In this document: in pieces, positions 1 to 9,272 of the stretch | Layout of the letters: each line of letters starts with the position of its first letter | Numbering within the stretch: the stretch's first letter is position 1 | Origin: Isoetes taiwanensis | Taxonomy: Eukaryota; Streptophyta; Lycopodiopsida; Isoetales; Isoetaceae | Direction of reading: 5' to 3' | NCBI GenBank assembly: GCA_021234155.1 | Contig: JAJEKV010000002.1 | Span: forward strand, 29,757,115 to 29,821,114 | DNA: 64,000 nt | Translations under genes and position numbers: made by a program | Notes under the pieces: generated by a model | The model's input: only the letters and a program-made list of their open reading frames with translations | Told to the model about the DNA's origin: nothing | Database searches by the model: none

Positions 1-188
1 CATACATATACTGGACACCATAAGAAAAGTCCTAGCCCTTGTAGCACATATGATAACACATCATTTTTTGAATATTTTTTTAGTCATTACAAGCTAGCTA
101 AGCTAGTTTGTTGTAGGGGTTTGGAGTTTGATTATTCAAATACAAGCCCATATTAAATGCAAGGTTAAAAGGGGGATTAACATCATAA
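1..188. repeat. Left subterminal region of element D, inverted relative to 4738-4928
   Basis: Reads as the reverse complement of 4738-4928 with only scattered mismatches. The pair looks like terminal inverted repeats of a 1-4928 element, but it interleaves with the second inverted pair (2159-2367 and 9064-9272). A nested insertion of an inverted relative explains both pairs; a simple element bounded by 1 and 4928 does not. Confidence 0.8.
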
Positions 189-399
189 CCTATGGCATAT
201 TCATAAAATCACATCATTCATAAAATCACATCATTGCATGGTTCATATGAAGAAGAAGAAGAAGAAGAGATTTTAACGTCACGCCACAAGGCAGCGTCCT
301 ATCAGACATGGCAGTTTAACTAAATTACATGATTGCATGGCCAGAAATTGCATAATAGCAACAAGGCGGCCAGAAATTACATGATTGCATGGCCTTTCA

Positions 400-407
400 T
401 ATTTAAA
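400..407 (+). promoter_or_regulatory. Possible TATA box of the small ORF in element D
   Basis: TATTTAAA about 100 bp upstream of the ATG at 509. Distance and sequence fit a plant TATA element, but nothing else supports transcription. Confidence 0.3.
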
Positions 408-508
408 GGGGCATTGCTTCCTATTCGGCATCAAGGTTCGGCATTGCTTCCTATTCATATTCGGCTCCTTCCTTCCCCTAATCGGCTTCTTTTCCTCCCT
501 GCTTTGGA

Positions 509-775
509 ATGGCCAGGACCAAGGTCACTGCCCAAAAGGCTACGGCAGAATCATCCAATTCCAGCCATCCAGGCATGGAGATGACCTTCGTGGCATCGTT
601 TTCCTGTTTGGAGGTGAATCGATTGAAAGAGCAAGGAGCAAATGTTACAGAAAAGGTGCAAGCATGGCTTGATCGGGTTAATCCTGCTGATGAACGACTT
701 CTACAGATGAGCATGGAGGCAGATGGCATTTACCTTCGAGTGCTGCTGCAAATGCCCCCTCCAGGCCACTTTTGA
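509..775 (+). CDS. Small ORF (88 aa) with histone H3-like first residues
   Basis: The predicted protein starts MARTKVTAQKAT, matching the histone H3 N-terminus at 9 of the first 12 positions (A1 R2 T3 K4, T6 A7, K9, T11 by H3 numbering; Q5 is V and R8 is Q). The rest has no recognised domain and no histone fold; its C-terminal half looks helical (EKVQAWLDRVNPADERLLQ) and ends PPPGHF. It lies inside element D, opposite in strand to the transposase-like gene, with a TATTTAAA box about 100 bp upstream and AT-rich DNA downstream. It could be a captured host fragment, a TE accessory gene or a chance ORF. A broken gene at 43458-44560 begins with the same MARTK.TA.K pattern, which makes pure chance somewhat less likely. 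Confidence 0.35.
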   Translation: MARTKVTAQKATAESSNSSHPGMEMTFVASFSCLEVNRLKEQGANVTEKVQAWLDRVNPADERLLQMSMEADGIYLRVLLQMPPPGHF

Positions 776-1441
776 TGCCTGAATCTGTCAAGATAATCGG
801 CTCTATATCATGCAAAGATAATCGGCTCTATGTAATCTGTTTTGTATTTTCTGTAAAAACCAGGTGTAAAAACGTGCAAGGCTTCTGCATGCACAAGTTT
901 TTTTGTAAAAAAAGTCTTTAATATAATATAATATGGTATCTTTTATGTGAAGAGTACTTGCCTTTGCCTGATGCAGGCCAAACAGAATGTAAGAGATCCA
1001 AACAAAATGTAATGCATTCGGCCCATTCGGCCATAACTGAAACTGAAACTATGATTTTATTTACTTCCAAAATATGAAGCACATCTTGCACTTGCCTCAA
1101 AGAGATTCAGGCCAAACAGAATGTAAGAGATCCAAACAAAACTGTTGCACGTCTGTTGGTGGTAACTTTAAACTTCCAAACTCTACCTAAACTGCAAGTA
1201 AGACACACAACAATATTAAGTATTACAAAATAGACATTTAAAACATTCTTTCTACATCTATATCTTTCTATATCTGCAATCCAAAAGAATTAGGGAGACC
1301 ATACGATTCAATGACCTCAGCCTTAACTATACATCTTCAATACATCTTCTGCTTCCCTTTCCCACCACCTGGAAAATTCAAAGACCACTAAATAGATCAG
1401 ACTCATAATCATTGCGAAACAACCTGCAATTGAGAGCAGAT
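776..1441. other. Non-coding part of element D
   Basis: AT-rich DNA between the small ORF and the stop codon of the minus-strand gene. It holds short repeated phrases (ataatcggctctat near 795 and 821; ccaaacagaatgtaagagatcc near 967 and 1113). No gene is supported. Confidence 0.5.
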
Positions 1442-2158
1442 TTAAAATACAAGTTTACAGTAACCTTTAGATTGCTCGGCAACAAATTTCTCAAATTGCA
1501 ATCTATCATGCTCATGAAGTAGATATATTCCAGATTCTGGCTTGTAAGTTAGACAAGCCAAAGCTATGACAGAATCTAATGATATCGCTATGCCATCTGG
1601 CAAGTCAAATATGTACCAACATTTTTTTCTAGACTTATGCTCATTATACCATGCCAAGTTAAGTTCTACCAAATAGGATGATCTGGAACTTAGATCAATT
1701 GCTTCCCTACTTTCCTTCCAGCCCCTACCAACTTTCCTTCGAATACTCAGAATCCTTCCCAAATACCAGGTTGTCTTTAATAATTTCTGTTTTGCACTAA
1801 CCTGACCTGCCTTTTGTTGCTCAGTTTCTACCTCAAAGAACACTGCACAATCAGATCCAATGCCAAGAGCAGTGGCTGCATTGATCTGCTTGTTCTTTTC
1901 GTCCAATAGAATATGAGTTTTAACTTTGGTCAGTCTATCCTTCGAGAGCCAAGGATTCCCATTAAGTTGACTGACTAAAGTGGCCTTGTAGACTTCTTTA
2001 TTGTCTATCTTCACAAGTCTTTCAACTTTCACTTGGTTTGGGTGCTCTACCTCATCCACCATGGCATCAAGTGTATATCTTAACTCCATCACTGCTGCTA
2101 GCTCCTCAATGTTTTTTGCAGCCAAGCCTTCAGCACCCTCATTTTCAAGCTCCACTTC
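1442..2158 (-). CDS. C-terminal segment of element D protein
   Basis: About 239 codons ending in a stop at 1442. Recognisable phrases are YKATLVSQLNGNPWLSKDRL and a later YLGRILSIRRKVG, with the chain ending in KGYCKLVF. It joins in frame to 5113-5525 once element C is removed. It carries no ATG of its own at the joined end (the first GTG is only an internal valine codon), which fits a downstream part of a longer protein. Function unknown; in the intact element it would be the C-terminal domain of the putative transposase. Confidence 0.55.
   Translation of the reverse strand, partial: EVELENEGAEGLAAKNIEELAAVMELRYTLDAMVDEVEHPNQVKVERLVKIDNKEVYKATLVSQLNGNPWLSKDRLTKVKTHILLDEKNKQINAATALGIGSDCAVFFEVETEQQKAGQVSAKQKLLKTTWYLGRILSIRRKVGRGWKESREAIDLSSRSSYLVELNLAWYNEHKSRKKCWYIFDLPDGIAISLDSVIALACLTYKPESGIYLLHEHDRLQFEKFVAEQSKGYCKLVF
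2151..2158. repeat. Left 8-bp target site duplication of element C
   Basis: TCCACTTC immediately before the element terminus, repeated exactly at 5113-5120. Confidence 0.85.
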
Positions 2159-2367
2159 CCCGGGGACTTCACCATTAAGAACCCGTATAGACCAACTTCG
2201 TGACTGGTAGGGGGTTTTTTAATTGGCAAAGGAGTCCGTAGACGGGCGGGTTGGTTGTACGAAAAAACTTGTTCTAGCAGTACTCCAAACGTTAGGGGTG
2301 GTGGGCGGGAAATGGCGCTCCCGCATGGATCCGGGTAGGGGTATAGGGCTTCTTATTTGGATCGACA
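2159..2367. repeat. Shared end region of elements C and D
   Basis: Near-identical inverted copy at 9064-9272. It includes the terminal 15-bp repeat, a stretch with TAGGGGGTTTTTTAATTGGC, and GC-rich text around GGGCGGGAAATGGCGC. Similarity ends near 2367 and 9064. Confidence 0.85.
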
Positions 2368-4737
2368 GGCAGGTTGGTTGTAGAAACCTCCGTTTCTTCC
2401 GGCATTTTAGCTTCGGAGGTCAGTATGTTTTGGGCAAGAAGCTATCCAGATAAAAAGCATGCAGGGTTTCTATGTTTCATGTCTGGTTAGACGGTGCAGT
2501 CACAGGTCTGTGAATCAGATTATACATCTTTCTCTGTTGTGCATTTTTTGCTGTAGATTCTTGCTTGATCTTTGACGTTTCTTGCTTTTTCTGTATCTGC
2601 TGAAGAAGTTTAAAATATCCAGCAACAAGTCTTGAACAAGGGATTAATCGATGGCAGGCAAAAGGAACCGAACCATTCATTTTGGGCGAGATCTGTTGGC
2701 GGAAGACAATTTTTGTAAGCTGCATATCCATTCTGTTTTAGGTTTTGTTTGGTTTCGTATTTATAAAGGATATTTTGCAGCTTGCAGAGGACTATAGGAC
2801 CGATCACAGATAAATACTTCTGAAGGGGCGAAACTGGTAAATCATGCTAACATTGTCATTGTCGTTTTCTTTCTTGCACCGGGCGGTGATAATATTCCTC
2901 TTACCACTACCCGCTAATAATCTGGACGAATTCTCCTCCTCAGCTTTCCATCGTTCTTCAAAATGCAAAAACAAGGCAGAGCTTCATTTGACAGCACCTT
3001 TAGGCACGCAGCTCATCTGGCAGTGAGTAGGTGATAAGGTTTGGATGCAACTGCTTGAAGATCCCTGGTGCAGGGCAGGGTTTTTATAAGATGTTGTTTT
3101 CATGATTCTCCTTTTATCTGTGAAGTTTTATTGAATGATCTTGCTTAGTTTCTTTCTAGGGATTGTGGTCTGAAGAATCGATGTCCTACAACAAGCTGAT
3201 AAGAAGTAGCATTCTGTTCTGAAAGTTTTCTTTGATGCAGGTAAACATTATTATCTGTTGGTGGTATAGGGCAAGATGCAGTATATTCAACTGATACTCT
3301 TTTGCTTGAATAGAAAGGGTCCTCAGTTTCTTCTCATTTCATCTTCTGAAATACCTGGAGGTTTTCTTTGAATAGTTTTCTCTTTAAGTTTGCTCTCTCT
3401 GGTCGGATGTTCTTTTCCAAAGGCTCTTTTTTTTTTTTTTACCTGTTAGTCATTCATTTTTTACTATACAAGGTTCATTTTTTGAGCATCCTCTAGAGTA
3501 CTGGATTGCATAAGGATAGAGCAATGGAGATCAAGCTATGCAGGTACTACTTCACTATTCTCATCGTTTTTGTTCTTTTGTCTAATTACATGAGAACATG
3601 CAAGTACAATGTTCTCTAAAAATATTGTTTTTTTCTTTATGTTTACAGATAGAATGTACACTTTCTTTTGCAGCATATTGAGCAACTGGACTTTTACGTG
3701 GAGAGCCATGGCATTGCTTATTATGTATCATTCCAGAATAGCAAGGTATTGGCGCTTCTTTGCATTTGTTTGATATTTTTGCAAATGAACTATAGAGAAT
3801 GTAAAGGATATTCTGCCCGGGTCCCAAATGTAGCATTTATAGATTTAGAAATGAATGTCGTCTCCTTTTTTGTGCTATACGAGTTTTTTGTGCTATAAGA
3901 ATTTTTGTGCCTATATTTTCAGGTATGTTTTCCTGCCGTTTTCTAGCTACATAAGCCTCTGATGTTAACTGTTTTATTGTATTAGTTATAAGCAGACTTA
4001 AGGGGATGGAATGCTACTTCAAATGATTACACGTGAAGCATATGAAGTGTGCTTTGACCTCTAAGCAGTTTTCAAAAGTGCTACTCTTTAGCCACAACCA
4101 AGAAAGATCCAGCAAAGACATTTATAAAATGGCATTGATCAAGAATTTTTGTGGTGACTTTCTACCTGGATTTTGATCATATAATTTCTTTCATTTTTGT
4201 TCTTTGTTTTGTTCTTCTTAGGACTTAAGTTCTATATAGGTACAATGCTATAATTATATTTAGCTGTATGCATTTAACTATGTATAAAGTAGCAGTCATG
4301 TTTGAGCCTTTGTGGAACTTTCTAGGGTTCAAATCCCTTGGAGCTACAACCGAACAATTATACCAGAATGTGAGTTATGGAAAGGCTGGAAGAGATGGGA
4401 TGTTCTGGAAGGATGACGTTTTCAGTCCAGGCAATAAGCTTTTACATCCATGTATCCATGGCATGAATGACGATTTTTAAGTCTTTTGATTATTGCACTT
4501 TTATTCTTTTCATTCCACTAAGGGAGCTATGTCTATGACTCGTGTTGGCATTGTGAAATATTTATTGCAACAATTGTACATTGTCAATGTGAATGACAAG
4601 TCACCTCTTATAAGTTAGCATTGTCAATGAATTTATATCATATAGACCATTGACCAACATTATAAACCATTGACCAACATTTCAACAATTGATAATTCAA
4701 CTCCCTAATCAACTTAGATCCCCCTTTTAACCTTGCA
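2368..4737. other. Interior of element C, possibly captured gene DNA
   Basis: T-rich DNA with intron-like texture. Several exon-like pieces have good splice contexts on the plus strand: an acceptor TTTTGCAG at about 3667-3674 followed by a 72-base open piece (reads HIEQLDFYVESHGIAYYVSF...) and a donor AG|GTATTG near 3746, and an acceptor-like TTTGATGCAG near 3240. Another open piece lies at 4268-4480. None is a protein I recognise, and exon order cannot be proven by eye. Confidence 0.35.
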
Positions 4738-4928
4738 TTATGATGTTAATCCCCCTTTTAACCTTGCATTTAATATGGGCTTCTATTTGAATAATCAAAC
4801 TCCAAACCCCTACAACAAACTAGCTTAGATAGCTCTTGTAATGACTAAAAAAATATTCAAAAAATGATGTGTTACCATATGTGCTATAAGGGCTAGGACT
4901 TTTCTTATGGTGTCCAGTATATGTATGG
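4738..4928. repeat. Subterminal region of element C, inverted relative to 1-188
   Basis: Matches 1-188 as reverse complement. Between it and the C terminus are a further 184 bp whose partner in D would lie left of the window. Confidence 0.8.
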
Positions 4929-5087
4929 GAAAGGGTATATGGATTGCTAGTTGGGACTGGAGTACATGTACGGATAAGGGGCCAAAAATTAAAATTCATA
5001 TGTACGTATGGTTGGGGGGTTTCGCCCGCAAAAAGCCGTATACAGGGGGGTTTCAGTCGACCCCTTGCACGCACATGCCATATGCTC

Positions 5088-5096
5088 TATATAAAG
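5088..5096 (+). promoter_or_regulatory. TATA-like box at the terminus of element C, facing outward
   Basis: TATATAAAG lies 16 bp before the end of element C and points out of the element. A start about 25-30 bp downstream would fall just past the junction, in the flanking D exon (antisense to it). Confidence 0.35.
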
Positions 5097-5112
5097 GGGT
5101 GAAGCCCCCGGG

Positions 5113-5120
5113 TCCACTTC
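5113..5120. repeat. Right 8-bp target site duplication of element C
   Basis: TCCACTTC, identical to 2151-2158. Confidence 0.85.
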
Positions 5121-5532
5121 AACTCGATCAGACTCATCTTCAAACTCGGTTGTATCTAATTGCTGGAGGTAGTTCTTGTTAGAATAGTCTTCATGCTTCC
5201 AAGGACAAGTCCACCATGTGGCAGCTCCTGTCTCTTCACAACTCAAACACATCCCCTGTGCTTCTTTCATCCCTTCCTTTAAAGCATGCACAATTTTGTC
5301 TACATTGTCTACCATGCTGTAATCTCCTAGATCACAAATGATTTCCTTACCATCAAGTCCAGCCTTCTTTTCTAAAACCTGCCATATGTTTTCCTGCTTC
5401 AAACGGGTAGCGGGGAACAACAATTTCCCAAGAGCTTGAAACTCTGCCACTCTATTCAAAGCACTTGCTGTTTCAAGCAAGTCTGCACCAGTATATGACC
5501 TTTCATTTTGGATCATGCCGCCCACTTTATTA
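5113..5532 (-). CDS. Element D protein segment upstream of the C insertion
   Basis: Open frame reading GGMIQNERSYTGADLLETAS... to FEDESDRVE at the insertion point. It follows directly, after a one-base slip in the homopolymer near 5533-5540, from the segment ending TGSDSCKFF. Trp/Cys-rich text (TWWTCPW, with CLSCEE before it) lies in the middle. No known domain is assigned. Confidence 0.5.
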
Positions 5533-5794
5533 AAAAAAATTTACAAGAATCTGAACCCGTGCCACTCAAGGGAAGAGAAATGTCATTGCATTTTTCTCTG
5601 AAATAGTTTATCAACATCACAGCAAAATGACATGATAACTGTATGTCAAGAAAAGTCTCACGGCTTATAAAGTTCATCTTCAAAGTGTGTGTTGGATGCC
5701 TAATTATCCACAGCCTCCACAACCTTTGAGATTGCAACAAACCAAACAAAAATCTTAGCAATAAGCCAATGAGACTATATGAGCAATAAGCCAC
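5533..5794 (-). CDS. Element D protein segment with TGSDSC motif
   Basis: Reads ETFLDIQLSCHFAVMLINYF, then SLPLSGTGSDSCKFF. In hAT and P-type transposases a comparable C-terminal stretch precedes the last catalytic acid; the resemblance here is only by eye. The A/T run at 5533-5540 breaks the frame. Confidence 0.45.
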
Positions 5795-5811
5795 ATGACC
5801 ACAATGAGCAA

Positions 5812-6310
5812 TTACCTGAAGAAGAATGAGATTGTAGATGCTGCCTTAACACGAGACCATAGGCCCATATGGGGTGATAGGAATATGTCAATATATAAGG
5901 CCACAACTGAACAGTAGGTTTCAATTCCAAGAGTCCGCATTGGAGGAGAATTAGATGGATCTTGTAGTTTATGTAGACAAGACTGAACCTTCCGTGAAGC
6001 AATCCGTTGGGCTGCCCTCCAATTTTGTCTATCCTTCCTTTCTACATCTCCAATTTGAAGACCATGTTCTCCTTGGAAAGCGTGGAAGACGTGCCAAATG
6101 TCATTCAGTGTGGCGAGATCTTCACCTAAATAGAGTCTATTAGCTGCGTTATCAAGTGGGTTGATTAACTTCTTCCCATTGTGTATAAAATCCTGATCAT
6201 GCAAGCCTTGAATGCTGCCATCTTTCCTCTTTGCTGCATAAAAACCCAACCTTCCCACGGAATCCCGTATCTTGTTCCTGCATCCTTCACACTTAATCTT
6301 CCAGCATGCA
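5812..6310 (-). CDS. Element D protein segment, central region
   Basis: Reads LGFYAAKRKDGSIQGLHDQD, FIHNGKKLINPLDNAANRLY, DRQNWRAAQRIASRKVQSCL and ends with a hydrophobic FLSPHMGLWSRVKAASTISF. It continues the RNaseH-like segment 6862-6293 in another frame, so a small indel or short intron lies near 6293-6310. Confidence 0.5.
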
Positions 6311-6862
6311 ACACCGTCTACGTGCATCTCCATCCGAGCTATGGCCAACTAATGGCCCCAAAACTTGCCTCAAATGCAAGTCCCAAAAAACTTGTATAAT
6401 TTCCCATTGAGCTCTCACTGCTCTACTATCAAACTTGTTGCATGTTAGTTGTATGGCCAAGACAAGCTTAGGAAGACGTGCATGCAATGGATTTATAATG
6501 AAAACACGAGCATAGTGTGCGATAACATTCTTTTCAAAAGCATCAACTATCTTCTTGTAACCTGCCTCACCAGTTCCAACCTGCACAATGAAACTTGGCT
6601 CACATGCATGGTTCTCCAAAATGCCACAAAACCCTACCAAACAGTCGTCCTTTGCATTCCAGTATACAGACCTCTTTATGATTGTTTCATCTTCTGCAAC
6701 AAGAGTGGGAATACATCCAGCTTTTAAGCCAAGATCTGCCATATGCTTGGCATATACCTTTGCTAAATGAATAAACGTTACTTCCACTATGCCAACCCTG
6801 TAAGTAAAATTTTTTCGGGTGGACCGCATTGTGCTTGATAAACTAGGACCACAGAAGTTCAT
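6293..6862 (-). CDS. Element D protein segment with putative RNaseH-like catalytic core
   Basis: Candidate acidic positions are in TLVAEDETIIKRSVYW near residues 53-70 and in GPLVGHSSDGDARRR near residues 166-180. Between them is ARVFIINPLHARLPKLVLAI. The GHSSDGD motif recalls the second catalytic region of P-type transposases (DGASSN-like), but the assignment is inference. The segment is followed by a frame change. Confidence 0.5.
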   Translation of the reverse strand: MNFCGPSLSSTMRSTRKNFTYRVGIVEVTFIHLAKVYAKHMADLGLKAGCIPTLVAEDETIIKRSVYWNAKDDCLVGFCGILENHACEPSFIVQVGTGEAGYKKIVDAFEKNVIAHYARVFIINPLHARLPKLVLAIQLTCNKFDSRAVRAQWEIIQVFWDLHLRQVLGPLVGHSSDGDARRRCCMLED

Positions 6863-6956
6863 GTTAAGAAATTATGCATCCTCTTTCCACCTCAAATTCT
6901 AATGGTCTCAAACAATTCTTTAACTGTCTGATTATAACGTTTCTTATGTCCCGGCC

Positions 6957-7697
6957 TCAAAATGTTTTGAGCAATGTCAGTAAGGAAGTTCCATAAGGCT
7001 GCTTTCCTTGTGAGTGAGCCTCCCTTATGTCATTGCAAAACTTCCTCACATCTTTTCTATTCATTGACTCACTCAAACTTTCTCGTAAGGTTCTAACCTT
7101 CACAGACAAAGCCACATTTCTTTTCTTTGAGAAAGTCAACTCCTTCTTCAAGAATCTATTTTCAAGCCTGCTATCCTTAGCCATGTTAAGCAGCTCTGTA
7201 TATGTAAGAAAGTCTACCCTTGTACATGTCTTTGTATCACGTTGACCTCTCTCTATTGTTTTTCCATCTTGTCTGTATACTCTCATACGAAAGTCCCTCT
7301 CTTTGGGAATTAATGCACAATATGAACATTGGAAATTTGGAAACCTTTTACCATCTATATTGACTCTACAACAGCTCACATGCCTAAATGCTCCATCAAC
7401 CTCAACTACCTCATCACCAATCTGAAACTTTGCTTTGAGCTTTGGTTCAGAGTACCAACAATAACTAGCCTTTGAATCATCTAGATAAGGCCTCAAATCC
7501 CTCTTCTTTGTACCATACCTATACTCTAATTGCCAAAAACCCCAACAAAGGGAAGCCAAATACTCACTTCCTGTTTTTTTTATGACAAAAATGAAACAAA
7601 TAGGAAGAAAAGCATCATACCTCCAGCATTTATGGATAAAAGAGATATTGAAGAGGTGCGAAAAACTTACTTGAAGAACTAGCTTGTGACTCAACAT
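6957..7697 (-). CDS. Element D protein segment with zinc motif and coiled coil
   Basis: After a hydrophobic, possibly intronic start, the useful part begins near FWQLEYRYGTKKRDLRPYLD. Cysteines at VSCCRVN and NFQCSYCALIP could form a zinc site. LENRFLKKELTFSKKRNVAL followed by KVRTLRESLSES has coiled-coil character, as in many transposase oligomerisation regions. Confidence 0.45.
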   Translation of the reverse strand: MLSHKLVLQVSFSHLFNISFIHKCWRYDAFLPICFIFVIKKTGSEYLASLCWGFWQLEYRYGTKKRDLRPYLDDSKASYCWYSEPKLKAKFQIGDEVVEVDGAFRHVSCCRVNIDGKRFPNFQCSYCALIPKERDFRMRVYRQDGKTIERGQRDTKTCTRVDFLTYTELLNMAKDSRLENRFLKKELTFSKKRNVALSVKVRTLRESLSESMNRKDVRKFCNDIREAHSQGKQPYGTSLLTLLKTF

Positions 7698-7864
7698 TTA
7701 CAATGCTTGAAGGAGCTGGATCAAATAACAAAAATGTTAGCCATTAAGATTTTGTTGTCAATAACATTTATGCATGCTAGACAATAACATCAAAGCAATA
7801 AACTAATCATTTCAAAGCAATTAATCGCTGTCATAGGAAAGATTTTTGTGCATAAGCCAGTGCA

Positions 7865-8400
7865 CTACCTTTGGTGAAATAAGTAAGCATGCTCTTTTGC
7901 CCAGGCCACTGCTGCCCTATTCTCAGCCACAACTTCTTCATGACTTTTAAGATGTGGTTCACTATCTGGATTATTTTCAAGACCTTGTCTATGCTTTAAG
8001 AAGTTCAATTTGTGCTCCTTGGTTTCCAAGTGCCGAGCGGTGAAATTATACATCATATCTTCTCCCCCTTTGCCATATTTCATGTCACATTCTACACACC
8101 ACAAACTGAAAACTGCCACTCCATTTATATCCATGGACATAATCTCAAATCGGTCTGTTTTGCCATTATTCTTCATTTTCATTTTGTACTTCCTATAGGC
8201 ATGTTTCCACCTGTTTGTTTGAGTTGTTGAGGCTTTCTTGGAAAGCAACCTAGCAAATTCGGGTGCCTCACAAGCTACATTGAAGTCTTGACCAGCTTTA
8301 CCAATGCCATCTACCCCTTCAACCTCAATTGTATAGTCGTCTACATTGATCTCTTCCTCAACCTCGGAAAGTACTAGTCTTCTTCTTTTCTTGGGATGAT
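7865..8400 (-). CDS. Element D protein segment with basic patch and C2H2/BED-like zinc finger
   Basis: The open frame extends upstream of the ATG at 8248 to about 8400 and begins with PKKRRR, a nuclear-localisation-like patch, followed by an acidic region. The finger reads CVECDMKYGKGGEDMMYNF then HLETKEH, giving C-x2-C ... H-x4-H spacing. Such fingers are the usual N-terminal DNA-binding module of eukaryotic transposases. Confidence 0.5.
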
Positions 8401-8929
8401 CGCCAATCTCGGGGTGCCCATCTTGATCTTCACAACCTACTATTCTTATCGAAAACAGGTCTCAAGCACAAATTTATGTCTATCTTCTTGCCTCTTGGAC
8501 AATGGCAATTTCTTTTCACCAAGAAAAACAAAAGTCTTTCCCTCTAGCTCCTCCAACCCATCGAGCTCCAACTCACGTCCAAATCAGCAAATAATATGTT
8601 ATTCTTCACTATGATAAAGCCAATCTCAGTAACATCACCATTTCCAAAATCAATACAAACCACTATTTCCGCTCCAATCGACATGACTCCACAAACAAGC
8701 TGCCATCATAGGTATAAGGTAAGAATTGGTTCAGAAAAAATAAAATCTGAGAAGTAGGTGAGAAAAACTACATGTAAGACAACCTTAAACGACTAGGCTT
8801 GGTTTTTTGCTTGCTTTTTTGAAGGAAACGATGATGTGCTTTAACCTGCAAATTGAAAATCACACAAGAGTCAAAGTAAAAATAAAAAATGGGTGCTTAT
8901 GAACAAGAGGAATGTAAGATTTTGAACCA

Positions 8930-9071
8930 CAAATAGCTGCAAATGCTCTTCCACAAAAACTCCTTTCACGGTGCTCAATTTGTCCAGTAGATTGCAAGAA
9001 AAAGCACAAATTTCATCTGCATTAAGTAGTAGATTACACACTGCTATTGATATACGAGGCTGTGGATCCAA
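8930..9071 (-). CDS. Possible first coding exon of element D protein
   Basis: ATG at 9071 lies in the shared end region, followed by DPQPRISIAVCNLLLNADEI and KGVFVEEHLQLFVVQN before the frame runs into AT-rich DNA near 8930. A start this close to the element end (about 200 bp) fits a transposase gene, but the exon is short and the donor site is uncertain. Confidence 0.4.
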
Positions 9072-9272
9072 ATAAGAAGCCCTATAGCCCTACCCGGATC
9101 CATGCGGGAGCGCCATTTCCCGCCCACCACCCCTAACGTTTGGAGTACTGCTAGAATAAGTTTTTCCGTACAACCATCCCGCCCGTCTACGGACTCCTTT
9201 GCCAATTAAAAAACCCCCTACCAGTCACGAAGTTGGTCTATACGGGTTCTTAATGGTGAAGTCCCCGGGTCT
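9064..9272. repeat. Right end region of element D, inverted copy of 2159-2367
   Basis: Ends with the 15-bp terminus GGTGAAGTCCCCGGG at 9258-9272. The next bases (TCTTAAGC at 9273-9280) are the predicted 8-bp target duplication, whose partner lies off the left edge. Confidence 0.75.

Larger units (their letters stand above)
2159..5112 (+). mobile_element. Non-autonomous DNA transposon 'element C' inserted in element D
   Basis: 2954 bp bounded by 15-bp inverted termini with one mismatch (CCCGGGGACTTCACC at 2159-2173; GGTGAAGCCCCCGGG at 5098-5112) and flanked by identical 8-bp duplications TCCACTTC. Removing the element plus one duplication restores the reading frame of the element D gene. It shares about 209 bp at one end and at least 190 bp at the other with D, but no transposase, so it is probably mobilised by D-type elements. 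The interior (2368-4737) is unrelated to D and looks like captured, intron-bearing DNA. Confidence 0.85.
1442..9071 (-). pseudogene. Transposase-like gene of element D, multi-exon, interrupted and frameshifted
   Basis: Minus-strand coding pieces line up in one order: 9071-8930 (N-terminus), 8400-7865 (NLS and zinc finger), 7697-6957 (zinc motif and coiled coil), 6862-6293 and 6310-5812 (RNaseH-like core), 5794-5533 and 5532-5113, then 2158-1442 (C-terminus). Intervening DNA could be introns. Element C interrupts the last segment between GAAGTGGA target duplications; skipping C, the codons run in frame through E-S-D-R-V-E-V-E-L-E-N-E. Defects seen are the C insertion, a one-base slip in the A/T run near 5533-5540, and a frame change near 6293-6310. 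I recall similar uncharacterised multi-copy proteins with a GHSSDGD signature from plants and cnidarians, but give no accession. Role as a transposase is inferred from element ends and domain order. Confidence 0.6.
1..9272 (-). mobile_element. Unclassified autonomous-type DNA transposon ('element D'), left end outside window
   Basis: The right terminus is a 15-bp repeat (9258-9272, GGTGAAGTCCCCGGG) matching the terminus of nested element C. 9064-9272 matches C 2159-2367 inverted, and 1-188 matches C 4738-4928 inverted. So D and C share both ends, and D should end about 184 bp left of the window, giving a length near 9.4 kb. D carries a minus-strand multi-exon gene (pieces from about 9071 to 1442) with zinc fingers, a coiled coil and an RNaseH-like region, and a small plus-strand ORF at 509-775. 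C has an 8-bp target duplication, a size typical of hAT and P superfamilies, but the termini (CCCGGGG...) are not typical of hAT. The superfamily is therefore left open. Confidence 0.7.

Noticed and set aside
333-672. Overlapping open frames upstream of and over the small ORF
   Set aside because: They are shadows in other frames; only the 509 start has a plausible promoter and a notable N-terminus.
1-4928. A simple MULE-like element bounded by long inverted repeats at 1-188 and 4738-4928
   Set aside because: The second inverted pair crosses it, and the coding sequence joins across 2159-5112, so an inverted nested insertion fits better.
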